DNA of 64,000 bases from CAWGET01 sp963821715. Its GTDB lineage: Bacteria > Bacteroidota > Ignavibacteria > Ignavibacteriales > Melioribacteraceae. The notes beneath the pieces were generated by a model. The model made no database searches and was not told where the DNA came from. It worked only from the letters and a program-made list of their open reading frames with translations. Below are positions 16,599-24,440 of this stretch, in pieces. Within the stretch, counting starts at the first letter, position 1. The number at the start of each line of letters is the position of its first letter. The translations under genes were made by a program, and so were the position numbers. The stretch covers positions 124,001 through 188,000 of the forward strand of contig CAWGET010000008.1 of NCBI GenBank assembly GCA_963821715.1, read 5' to 3'.

Positions 16599-18215
16599 GT
16601 GCTTGCAAAATGCGCAGGAGTTGACGAAGAAACTTTGAAAGATTTGAACCCGGAATTGATTCAGCATTGTACGCCTGTAAAATATTCCGGTGGATATCCG
16701 TTGAAAGTTCCCGAACGAAATTATGAAGCTTTTGCGGAAAATATTAAAAATGTTCCAAATGAAGCGCGGCTTCAGTATTTAGTTCATACAGTAAGCAGAG
16801 GCGAAACTCTTTCCCGTATTGCAAGCAAATACGGCGTTGGCACTACTCAGCTCGCGAACTTCAACAATATTTCGCTCCGGTCTAAAATTTACCCGAGACA
16901 AAATTTACGCGTCCCTATCCCGACTTTCCGAGACGTCGATTTCGCAATCAATAAAGATATTATGCCGGCAGTTGAATCCGTCGGAAAGGATTTTGAAGAC
17001 GACGCGCCTTATAAATTGGTTATCAACGAAGACTCGGATGCCGACAAATATTTAAGAATTTATCAGGAAAAAGATTCTGCAAAAACGGAATTTGTTGTTC
17101 CCGAAGGAAAATCGCAGGTTCTATATTCTGTTAAACGGTATGATAACCTAATAAACATAGCTGAAATATTCGACGTACGAGTTTCGGATCTCAGAAACTG
17201 GAATAATCTTCCTTACACATCCAGCATAAAAGTAGGTCAGGGGTTAAAAGTTTTTGTACCTAGCGAGAAGCATGAATACTATTCGAAGATCAACAATCTC
17301 TCCCGGTCGGAAAAATTATCTATGACAAATTCTTCGCAGGAAGGAAGATGGATAAAACATAGAATTCGGAGAGGCGAAACTTTATCTGCGATAGCTCTTA
17401 AATACGGAACAACGGTTAGAAGAATAAAAGATTGGAATAATTTAAGAAATAATAAAATAATAAGCGGAAAAAGATTAAATGTTTATCTCGGCGATCCTTC
17501 AAAAATATCTTCCGGAAGTTTGGCAAAAGGAGAAGAAAAAACTTATAAAATAAGGCGCGGCGATACGATTGGCAAAATCGCACTTCAGCACGGAGTTACC
17601 GTTAATCAAATAAAAGATTGGAATAATCTGCGCAGCAATAAAATCATCGCGGGGAAAACTTTAAAACTTTACGGCAGAACAGTCGTCCTCAGGATCTTAC
17701 GCCTCTGCCGAAAGCGGGGAAGCACTCGCTATTACAAAATTAAACGGGGCGATACAATTGGGAAAATTGCGCTTCAGCATAAAGTTACTACAACTCAAAT
17801 TAAGAGATGGAATAATTTGAGAAGTAATAAGATTATCGCAGGCAAAACTCTTAAGATTTACAATGGCAAAAATTCAACCGGATCTTTGGACGGATCGAAT
17901 AGCGTAGTTGCTTACACAGTAAGAAAAGGCGACACGGTGAGCGAGATTGCGTTAAACCACGGTGTAAGCGTAGGCGATTTAAAAAGCTGGAACAACATCA
18001 GGGGAAATAGAATTTACGCCGGACAAAAATTAAAAATATTTTCTAGTGAAGAATCATCTTCCCTTGCTTCCAAATTAGTTCACACAGTTCAATCGGGAGA
18101 ATCGCTTTGGACAATCGCGAGAAAATATAAAGTCCGCGTTGCCGATATAATGAATTGGAATAATTTGAAGAACGATAAAATTGTGAGGGGAGCTAAACTT
18201 ACAATTCATAATTAA
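16599..18215 (+). CDS. mltD: LysM-repeat C-terminal part of the MltD-type transglycosylase
   Basis: Continuation of the preceding gene in the +1 frame (open from 16567, reading THNVEGAFGINVLAKCAG as in intact MltD proteins). Seven LysM peptidoglycan-binding repeats follow, each with a xVxxGxTLxxIAxKYGV and xWNNLRxxKIxxGxxL pattern; repeats four and five are almost identical, suggesting recent duplication. The usual number in this family is two to four. The linker at about 17680-17735 reads VVLRILRLCRKRG in frame, but another frame gives a Ser-rich linker SSSGSYASAESGEALA like the other linkers, implying two compensating indels. Probably periplasmic. Confidence 0.85.
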   Translation: MLAKCAGVDEETLKDLNPELIQHCTPVKYSGGYPLKVPERNYEAFAENIKNVPNEARLQYLVHTVSRGETLSRIASKYGVGTTQLANFNNISLRSKIYPRQNLRVPIPTFRDVDFAINKDIMPAVESVGKDFEDDAPYKLVINEDSDADKYLRIYQEKDSAKTEFVVPEGKSQVLYSVKRYDNLINIAEIFDVRVSDLRNWNNLPYTSSIKVGQGLKVFVPSEKHEYYSKINNLSRSEKLSMTNSSQEGRWIKHRIRRGETLSAIALKYGTTVRRIKDWNNLRNNKIISGKRLNVYLGDPSKISSGSLAKGEEKTYKIRRGDTIGKIALQHGVTVNQIKDWNNLRSNKIIAGKTLKLYGRTVVLRILRLCRKRGSTRYYKIKRGDTIGKIALQHKVTTTQIKRWNNLRSNKIIAGKTLKIYNGKNSTGSLDGSNSVVAYTVRKGDTVSEIALNHGVSVGDLKSWNNIRGNRIYAGQKLKIFSSEESSSLASKLVHTVQSGESLWTIARKYKVRVADIMNWNNLKNDKIVRGAKLTIHN

Positions 18216-18326
18216 TCTTTATGTCAAACGTCAAATGTGAATAGTAAAAGCGGGAAGCGAGCCGCCTGAATCCAAAGACTAACGGAAGGATAAAAATCTT
18301 TAACCACAAATTCCACAGATTTACAC

Positions 18327-18430
18327 AGATTAAAAACCAAATAATTGCGAATTGACGGATTACCGGATTTACGAATATTTTTCAACTTTTCAACTTTTCA
18401 ACTTTTCAACTTTTCAACTTTCTAACCTGT
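18327..18430. repeat. Dispersed repeat with TTTTCAAC tandem tail
   Basis: The segment from CAGATTAAAAACCAAATAAT through GGATTACCGGATTTACGAAT is repeated nearly exactly at 24100-24212. Here it is followed by about five TTTTCAAC units; in the other copy it is followed by CCTTTAAC and then TTTTCAAC units. Confidence 0.7.
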
Positions 18431-18451
18431 AATATATTTTGAGCGGAAATT

Positions 18452-18467
18452 TGTGACATAAATCACT
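18452..18467. promoter_or_regulatory. Putative CRP/FNR-family binding site
   Basis: TGTGACATAAATCAC is TGTGA-N6-TCAC, close to the CRP-family consensus TGTGA-N6-TCACA. It lies about 285 bp upstream of the T9SS gene at 18751, rather far for direct activation unless the transcript start is well upstream. No CRP-family gene is in the window. Confidence 0.3.
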
Positions 18468-18750
18468 TTTTTTATGAGCTGCAAAAAAATGTATTGTTTT
18501 TTTATTTCAATATTTTATCTTGGCAATAAGACAATAGAATCTTTTTATTGGAGTTAAGTTGTTCTTAATTCTTCTTAAAATAAAATCTTTCAAAAACTTC
18601 AGTTTCTCTTCAAGCCTGAATAATTACAATCATTATTTATTCAAAAAATTAATCCATCAAAAAAATATTAAATTAATTCCCGTTTTGTTTTTTAGCGGGT
18701 TTACGTAGCTATTGTTTGATCAACAAAATAATAAAACAAAGGATCGAAAA

Positions 18751-19944
18751 ATGAGAAATAATTTAAAATCAATATTTTTATTCAGTCTTATATATAGTTT
18801 GAATATTTTTTGCCAAATTATACCGGACGAACAAGCGCCTGAAATTTGGAGTAAACCGAAAGAAATAAGTTCAATACCTTATGAAGAATATTATGGCGAT
18901 CTCATACCTTCTGTTACTGCAGATGGCAATCTATTAATAATAAATGGCTATAAATATATTGAGAAAACAGATAGAGGATGGAGCGGCCTTAAAAAAACCG
19001 AAATACCATACCAAGGTATTGATAATTCTACGATTTCGTTTAATGGCACAAGATTATATTTCAGAATTTTCAATAGAGGCTGGGATTTATATTATGCCGA
19101 TTGGAACAGAGAAAATAATACTTGGGGTGATTTAACAAACTGCGGTCCCGGAGTAAACGATCCAAGCGAGGATGAAAATTTTGCCTATCAGTTGAACGAC
19201 ACTACTCTTTTGATTCTGAGGGGCTCGGTAACTTATATATCTTTTTGGAATAAATCAGAAAATATATGGGGCGAAGCTTCTGAGTATCCCGCTTTATACT
19301 ATGAGTTCGCTTCCGGATGGGGGATTGCAGCTGATAAAGGATTAGAAAAAATTTATACTGTTCATCTAAGAGAAACAAAAGATTCAAACAATTATCAATG
19401 GTTGCACGAGGATATGTTTGTTTCCTATAAAGACTCTTTGAATCCTGCAAGATATAGTAAAATGTATAGATTAAATTTATGCTACAGGAGTGATAGTCTT
19501 TTCCATGAAGGCTCCTATAAAAGTAATTGGGAGCAATATCCAACCATAACTCAAGACGGGAAAAAACTCTTCTTTATCGCTGATTATGAAGGAATATATA
19601 AAATATATGAAAGCGATCTTTTGATAGATAAAAATGGTATACCCGTAGGCGTTAAAAATAAAAATTCTAACGCTATACTTCAAAAATTCAAACTATACCC
19701 CCCATTCCCAAATCCTTTTAATTCTCATCTAAATATAAAATATAATATTTATGAAGACGGTTATGGGTTAATTACTCTTTCCAATATACTAGGACAAGAA
19801 ATAAAAAATATTGGTCCTAGATGGTTTAATAAAGGAATCCATAGAACCACGTTTAGCGCTAATAATCTATCCACTGGGATATATATACTGAATTTTTCTT
19901 TTGAAGGATTTTCAAATCATTATAAAACAATCTTATTAAAATAG
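18751..19944 (+). CDS. T9SS-sorted PD40/WD40-like secreted protein
   Basis: A ~397-residue exported protein. After a signal peptide (MRNNLKSIFLFS to NIFCQ) it has repeated PD40-like blades, for example SVTADGNLLIING, ISFNGTRLYFRI and TITQDGKKLFFIADYEG, suggesting a beta-propeller. The last ~80 residues form a T9SS sorting domain with PPFPNPFNSHLNIKYNI and a C-terminal KTILLK. It is probably surface-attached or released. AAAGGATCG precedes the ATG at 18751; the earlier in-frame TTG (18712) is unlikely. The M6-like protease gene starts within a few bases of its stop, so the two are co-transcribed. Ligand unknown. Confidence 0.75.
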   Translation: MRNNLKSIFLFSLIYSLNIFCQIIPDEQAPEIWSKPKEISSIPYEEYYGDLIPSVTADGNLLIINGYKYIEKTDRGWSGLKKTEIPYQGIDNSTISFNGTRLYFRIFNRGWDLYYADWNRENNTWGDLTNCGPGVNDPSEDENFAYQLNDTTLLILRGSVTYISFWNKSENIWGEASEYPALYYEFASGWGIAADKGLEKIYTVHLRETKDSNNYQWLHEDMFVSYKDSLNPARYSKMYRLNLCYRSDSLFHEGSYKSNWEQYPTITQDGKKLFFIADYEGIYKIYESDLLIDKNGIPVGVKNKNSNAILQKFKLYPPFPNPFNSHLNIKYNIYEDGYGLITLSNILGQEIKNIGPRWFNKGIHRTTFSANNLSTGIYILNFSFEGFSNHYKTILLK

Positions 19945-19954
19945 CGAGGTGGCT

Positions 19955-20809
19955 TTGAAAAAATTTAAAGTTCTTATATCAATTGTATTTATTTTCACAA
20001 CATGCCAAATTACTTTTTCTCAGAATGAAGATTTACTTTTTCACTGTTATTTAGATTCGACCGAAGCAACAGGAAATATGCCGTTAAATCAACCGGATTC
20101 CTATAATATAACTTATCTTCTTTGTGTTGAACAAGGACAATCTACTCATATAAGTAATTTTTTCCTAAATGATTTACAAAAGATCAAAGATTATTATTCT
20201 ACTGTATCACATGGAGATGTAATTATAAATAATGTTGCTGTTTTAGGAAGAGAATTAAATTTAGATGGTTCATTAGAGGCTTTTGAATTATCTGGAACGT
20301 TAGTTGCCCAACCGCCGTTAAATGAGACTTTTGTTGTCCCAGAAGCTATGGTTCTTGAAGTACTTGATAGCGCGGATTCAATATACAATTTTAATGATTT
20401 TGATTATGATTCAGATGGAATAGTCGATATGTTAATTTTTATGGTTGTCAGATATTCTGAAATAGACACTGCTGGAGTAAAAAAATGGTCTACAGGTACG
20501 CCGGGTCTTCCAAATAGTTTAGTCTTTTCCACGGATGATTTGTCAACTGAAGGAGATACAATAATTATAGATGGCTCCGGATATATGACGCGAAGTGCAG
20601 ATCATGCTATGATTCAAAGGAAGAGGGTAAGTAAGGCTGATAATATAATCTCCATAACTGTTCACGAATTGGGACATGCCTGGTTCAGTTTTCCTGACGT
20701 AGATCATTTAGGGAGAACTCATTTTGATCATTGGGCTTTTGGTAGTTTCGATGAGATGGCTAAAACCGGTTTTAAGGGAACGCCTTCATATATACAATCC
20801 AATTTTTAG
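19955..20809 (+). CDS. M6-like secreted metalloprotease, N-terminal part (frameshifted)
   Basis: Exported protein with a signal peptide ending in CQITFS. The sequence to TVHELGHAWFSFPD contains the HExGH zinc site of an immune-inhibitor-A/M6-like protease (HELGH, with D further on), followed by HFDHWAFGSFDEM, which matches the M6 'WDxM' region. GTG at 19949 and TTG at 19955 are both possible starts; AGGTGG favours TTG. The frame stops with SNF. The true continuation is in the next frame from about 20795 (NPIFRIRSNWITPVEITN), so one inserted base near 20790-20797 splits a protein of about 1110 residues. Confidence 0.75.
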   Translation: MKKFKVLISIVFIFTTCQITFSQNEDLLFHCYLDSTEATGNMPLNQPDSYNITYLLCVEQGQSTHISNFFLNDLQKIKDYYSTVSHGDVIINNVAVLGRELNLDGSLEAFELSGTLVAQPPLNETFVVPEAMVLEVLDSADSIYNFNDFDYDSDGIVDMLIFMVVRYSEIDTAGVKKWSTGTPGLPNSLVFSTDDLSTEGDTIIIDGSGYMTRSADHAMIQRKRVSKADNIISITVHELGHAWFSFPDVDHLGRTHFDHWAFGSFDEMAKTGFKGTPSYIQSNF

Positions 20810-23288
20810 AATACGAAGTAATTGGATAACCCCAGTTGAAATAACTAACAATCAAACACTAACTCTTGAAGATTTTGACGAATCCGGTATTATCTACTAC
20901 TATGATATTCCCGATAATAATGGAATTTCTGTTGGTAGTCAAAGAATTTATTTGACATGTTATAATAAACCTGAAAGTAATTATTGGCAGCAAAACTGGC
21001 CTTTGCCGGGTAGTGGGGAAATTAGTGCAGGCTTATTAATATGGCGTGAAAATAGAAATTTGAATCCATTTTTTACATCTAATTATGAAGACGCTCTATA
21101 TATGCCTATTGATATCGAAGCTACCCATGGAAAATGGAAATGGAATAATTTAGATTTATCTGAGGCTCCACCCGCTGATTTAAAGCCAATAAATTCTGGT
21201 ATTGCGGATCCATTGTTTGGCAGGGATAGTTTGGAAACTCATAATACATATTATTATTTAGGGTTTGTTGGATATAATGATACAACAGGTGAGGCAGAAT
21301 ACGAAGGTGAGCCAGTCTATGCAGATTGGCGAGTGGGTAGTGAAAGTTGTTTCTATTCACCTTTTAATTCAGCGAGGGAATATGCTTTTTATACTAATCC
21401 TAATTCTTGTGGTAAAACCATTGAGACTTTCGATGGAATTCATTCCAATAGTGTTTCGTCTGGATTTAAATTAGAAAATATAAGAAGTGATAACAATAAT
21501 ATTTTAGTTGATGTTAAACTTGGAGTAGATGCAAATGTTATAAAACAAAATACAACACTTACTCCAGGTAAATGGTATTTTTATAATGACGTTACTGTTG
21601 CAGCCGGTGTAAATTTTACTTTAGAAGGTAGCTTGGAACTGATCTTTGAAAACGGTTCTCAGCTCATAGTAAACGGTACGCTGAATACCCAGGGAACTTC
21701 AGAAAATCCGATAATTTTCGATTTTATTTCTCGTAATTCGTCAACACAAAATGGTATTATAGTAAATTCTTCCGGCGATCTGACTGTTAACAATTCTGTA
21801 ATAAAAAATGCTTACTGGGGAATTTATTCTGATGCGGCGGCGCCCGATATTCAAAATTCAGAAATCTACAATTGCGAATATGGTCTTTATATAAAGAACA
21901 GCAATACCATCTATGCAGATCCAATTATTTATGATAATAAAATACACAATAACGGTTCTATGGGAGTTTATTTATCTAATTCTTATGCCAGGATTAAAGG
22001 CAATGAAATATATGATCATTCTAATTACGGCGTAGTTGCCTATAATGGTTCGTCTCCTGACTTTGGATGGCCAGCCGTTGCGGGAAATAATAATATTCAT
22101 AATAACAGAAATGGTTTATATGCGCATAATTCATCAATTCCTTTTCTCGGAAGAGAGTCCTGTACTTTACAGGGAGGGGATAATATCTTAGCCTCAAATT
22201 ATGTATACAATATTAAAGCTTATAATAATGATTACATTACCATTTACGCTGAAAATAACTGGTGGGGATACTCCACTCCAGATCCCAACAAAATTTGGAT
22301 TTCAACAGGCGGTTCTATTGATTATTTACCGGCGTTATCTTCTCCTCCTGCTCTAAACAAAATACAGCCAACTTCCCCCGAAGAAAAAGATTTTGATGAG
22401 CAATTTAATGACGGAGTTCAGCTCGTTCTACAGCCGGACAATGCAGCTTCTTCCAACTATGACGAAAAATGGATTCTTGATTGGAAAATATTATATGTCA
22501 GGAACCTAAACTGGGCGGGGAAATTTGAAACGTCTAAAAAGATTTGTGAAGAGGTTATAGTAAATAATTTGGATTCTGCCAAAGTAAAACAGTTTTTATA
22601 TTTATACCTTTACGCTGCCAGAAAGACTAAAGAAATAAGCGCTTATAAATCATTTGTAAACAATCTTTTGCCGGCTAAAAATGAAATATCCAAAGAAATC
22701 GAAGCGTCAATTTTATTAACTCTTAATAATTTAGAAACAGACCCTTCTTTGCAAATTTCAACTTATGATTTAATAGATAATAAGTTTACTAATCATTCAG
22801 TAGCTGAAAACGCTATTTATCAAAAATTCGAACATTTTTACTTTGATAAAAATGATAAAGAAAAAGCTGCCAAAGTATATGAAAAAATGAAGACAAAGTA
22901 CCCGGATTCATATCTATTAGAATTTTTTGAACTTGCGTTAAATTCCGAGACCAAAGATAATAATGAAAAATATATAAATGAGAACAATGAAGACTATCAA
23001 CTTATCGGCAATTATCCAAATCCTTCAAATCCGGCTACTACTATAAAGTATTCTCTTCCTTATGCATCGAACGTTAAAATAGAAATATTCGATATTACCG
23101 GAAGCAGAATAAGAACATTTGATATTCCTGCTCAATCTGCAGGGATACAAAAAGTAAGCTGGGACGGATTAAACAGCAATGGAACAAGCGTTGCAAGCGG
23201 AATTTATATTTACAGATTCTCGGCTGTTCCGGTTGGAAACACAGGAAAAGAATTCGTTAAATCGGCTAAAATAATGCTGTTGAAATAA
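20724..23288 (+). CDS. M6-like protease, beta-helix and T9SS sorting part
   Basis: C-terminal portion of the preceding gene; the meaningful sequence begins near 20795 with NPIFRIRSNWITPVEI. After the protease accessory region, residues ~290-520 of this fragment form a right-handed parallel beta-helix of the NosD type, with short repeats such as NSVIKNAYWGIYSD, NSEIYNCEYGLYIK and NNIHNNRNGLYAHN. A helical region (~560-740) and a T9SS sorting domain (NYPNPSNPATTIKYSLP to KSAKIMLLK) follow. A secreted, probably cell-surface proteolytic protein. Ends in TAA at 23288. Confidence 0.8.
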   Translation: MIIGLLVVSMRWLKPVLRERLHIYNPIFRIRSNWITPVEITNNQTLTLEDFDESGIIYYYDIPDNNGISVGSQRIYLTCYNKPESNYWQQNWPLPGSGEISAGLLIWRENRNLNPFFTSNYEDALYMPIDIEATHGKWKWNNLDLSEAPPADLKPINSGIADPLFGRDSLETHNTYYYLGFVGYNDTTGEAEYEGEPVYADWRVGSESCFYSPFNSAREYAFYTNPNSCGKTIETFDGIHSNSVSSGFKLENIRSDNNNILVDVKLGVDANVIKQNTTLTPGKWYFYNDVTVAAGVNFTLEGSLELIFENGSQLIVNGTLNTQGTSENPIIFDFISRNSSTQNGIIVNSSGDLTVNNSVIKNAYWGIYSDAAAPDIQNSEIYNCEYGLYIKNSNTIYADPIIYDNKIHNNGSMGVYLSNSYARIKGNEIYDHSNYGVVAYNGSSPDFGWPAVAGNNNIHNNRNGLYAHNSSIPFLGRESCTLQGGDNILASNYVYNIKAYNNDYITIYAENNWWGYSTPDPNKIWISTGGSIDYLPALSSPPALNKIQPTSPEEKDFDEQFNDGVQLVLQPDNAASSNYDEKWILDWKILYVRNLNWAGKFETSKKICEEVIVNNLDSAKVKQFLYLYLYAARKTKEISAYKSFVNNLLPAKNEISKEIEASILLTLNNLETDPSLQISTYDLIDNKFTNHSVAENAIYQKFEHFYFDKNDKEKAAKVYEKMKTKYPDSYLLEFFELALNSETKDNNEKYINENNEDYQLIGNYPNPSNPATTIKYSLPYASNVKIEIFDITGSRIRTFDIPAQSAGIQKVSWDGLNSNGTSVASGIYIYRFSAVPVGNTGKEFVKSAKIMLLK

Positions 23289-23328
23289 CGATTAAATGTA
23301 TTTGGGGTAAATATTACATTCAAATTAG

Positions 23329-23417
23329 AACACACCCCTTCCCGAAGGCATCCCCGTGGGACAATCCCCTCTCGAGAGGGGAAGATTCGCAGCGAAGCTG
23401 AGAATCAGGGGTGTGTT
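23329..23417. repeat. MITE-like element with 11-bp terminal inverted repeats
   Basis: Perfect inverted repeats AACACACCCCT (23329-23339) and AGGGGTGTGTT (23407-23417) bound an 89-bp segment that contains a further palindrome CCCCTCTCGAGAGGGG and CAGC-GAA-GCTG. No coding capacity. It looks like a small non-autonomous mobile or REP-like element between the protease and lysozyme-fold genes. Confidence 0.6.
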
Positions 23418-23477
23418 GAGTTAACTAAATGCCAATATTATCAGACTACAAGTTGCATAAATAAAGTATAGTAAAAT

Positions 23478-24128
23478 ATGCTAATAAGATTTTTTTTCAT
23501 AATTCTTTTCGTTAACGCAATAATTGTTGCGGAAGAATCTTCTGAAACGTTAAAGAAGATTGAAGAGAAAAGACATCTAATTGAAAATGCGGCTGGGATA
23601 TTTGATATTGATCCAAATGTTTTAGCCGCTGTTATTTATACAGAAAGAACACTGAATTACAGTTGGGAAGACGAAGCTGTAGATATTCTTCTGGCGGAAG
23701 CCGGTCTGAATAGTTCGATCGGTTTCTGCCAGGTTAAAATGAAAACGGCTTATTGGATTGAATTAAAATTAAATAATTCAACAAGCGAATATTATCCCGG
23801 TAGAAAATTTTCTAAAATTCTAAATGTCAGCTCAAATCCGGCAGAAATAATTAACAAACTTCAAAATGATTCGTTAAATATTTTATATGCGGCGGCTTAC
23901 TTAAGAATAATAGAATCAAGATGGAAAAATGCCGGTCATCCAATAAAAAACAGACCGGAAATATTGGGAACGCTTTATTCAACAGGATTATTTTACGAAG
24001 GAGAAGAGCGGAAACCTAACGCTAATCCAAAAGCAAATAAATTCGGCAGAATAGTAAAAAGGAGTTTAAAATATTTTCAATATAAATTTTCCTATCGACA
24101 GATTAAAAACCAAATATTTGCGAATTGA
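23478..24128 (+). CDS. Exported lysozyme-fold (transglycosylase-like) protein
   Basis: A 216-residue protein with an N-terminal signal peptide (MLIRFFFIILFVNAIIVAEE). Residues ~35-190 look like a lysozyme/SLT fold: IDPNVLAAVIYTERTLNYSW supplies a candidate catalytic Glu, and SSIGFCQVKMKTA matches the GxxQ segment. It is probably a periplasmic peptidoglycan hydrolase. The last ~12 codons (RQIKNQIFAN) and the stop lie inside a dispersed repeat (24100-24212), so the natural C-terminus was probably replaced or extended by repeat insertion. Monocistronic. Confidence 0.6.
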   Translation: MLIRFFFIILFVNAIIVAEESSETLKKIEEKRHLIENAAGIFDIDPNVLAAVIYTERTLNYSWEDEAVDILLAEAGLNSSIGFCQVKMKTAYWIELKLNNSTSEYYPGRKFSKILNVSSNPAEIINKLQNDSLNILYAAAYLRIIESRWKNAGHPIKNRPEILGTLYSTGLFYEGEERKPNANPKANKFGRIVKRSLKYFQYKFSYRQIKNQIFAN

Positions 24129-24212
24129 CGGATTACCGGATTTACGAATATTTTAACCTTTAACCTTTAACCTTTAACCTTTCAACTTTTCAACTTTTCA
24201 ACTTTCTAACCT
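24100..24212. repeat. Dispersed repeat, second copy
   Basis: Near-identical to 18327-18430 over the core (GATTAAAAACCAAATATTTG through GGATTACCGGATTTACGAAT), followed by three to four CCTTTAAC and then TTTTCAAC units. It supplies the stop codon and last residues of the upstream lysozyme-fold gene. Confidence 0.7.
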
Positions 24213-24297
24213 TCTTTTTCCCCCTTTTGTTTTAATCAAAATTATTCTATTTTATTAGCGCTTAAATAAATAAATGTTAACTTATATTTTATAAAAG

Positions 24298-24380
24298 TCG
24301 TTAGGGGCGCCGATATTTTGGCTGAGATGGACCCTTGAACCTGATCTGGATAATGCCAGCGTAGGAAAACACGTAAGAAT
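24298..24380 (+). promoter_or_regulatory. TPP (thiamine pyrophosphate) riboswitch
   Basis: Contains the conserved THI-element segments in order: AGGGGCGCC, GGCTGAGA, ACCCTTGAACCTGATCTGGA, TAATGCCAGCGTAGGA. These are the pyrimidine-sensor and pyrophosphate-sensor arms of the TPP aptamer. It sits about 60 bp upstream of the TonB receptor gene and is followed by a terminator, so TPP should switch off the downstream thiamine uptake operon. Recognition is confident. Confidence 0.95.
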
Positions 24381-24390
24381 CATTAAACGA

Positions 24391-24417
24391 CCGTTTTCCA
24401 AAAACGGCTTTTATTTT
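24391..24417 (+). terminator. Riboswitch expression-platform terminator
   Basis: CCGTTTT-CC-AAAAACGG hairpin followed by CTTTTATTTTT, directly after the TPP aptamer and 24 bp before the receptor start codon. This is the expected premature terminator of the riboswitch. Confidence 0.8.
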
Positions 24418-24440
24418 TCCAAAACCAAAGGAGAAATAGA

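Larger units (their letters stand above)
18216..18750. other. Non-coding gap with repeat and regulatory site
   Basis: A 535-bp gap without a gene. It contains a dispersed repeat with a TTTTCAAC microsatellite (18327-18430), a CRP/FNR-like palindrome (18452-18467) and AT-rich sequence leading to the next gene. No small RNA or ORF with a credible binding site was seen. Confidence 0.5.

Noticed and set aside
17340..18200. Repeat array in the LysM region as a CRISPR or mobile repeat
   Set aside because: The repetition is at protein level and explained by LysM domains.
18380..18425. Possible CRISPR in TTTTCAAC repeats
   Set aside because: Eight-base units in direct contact without spacers; a microsatellite.
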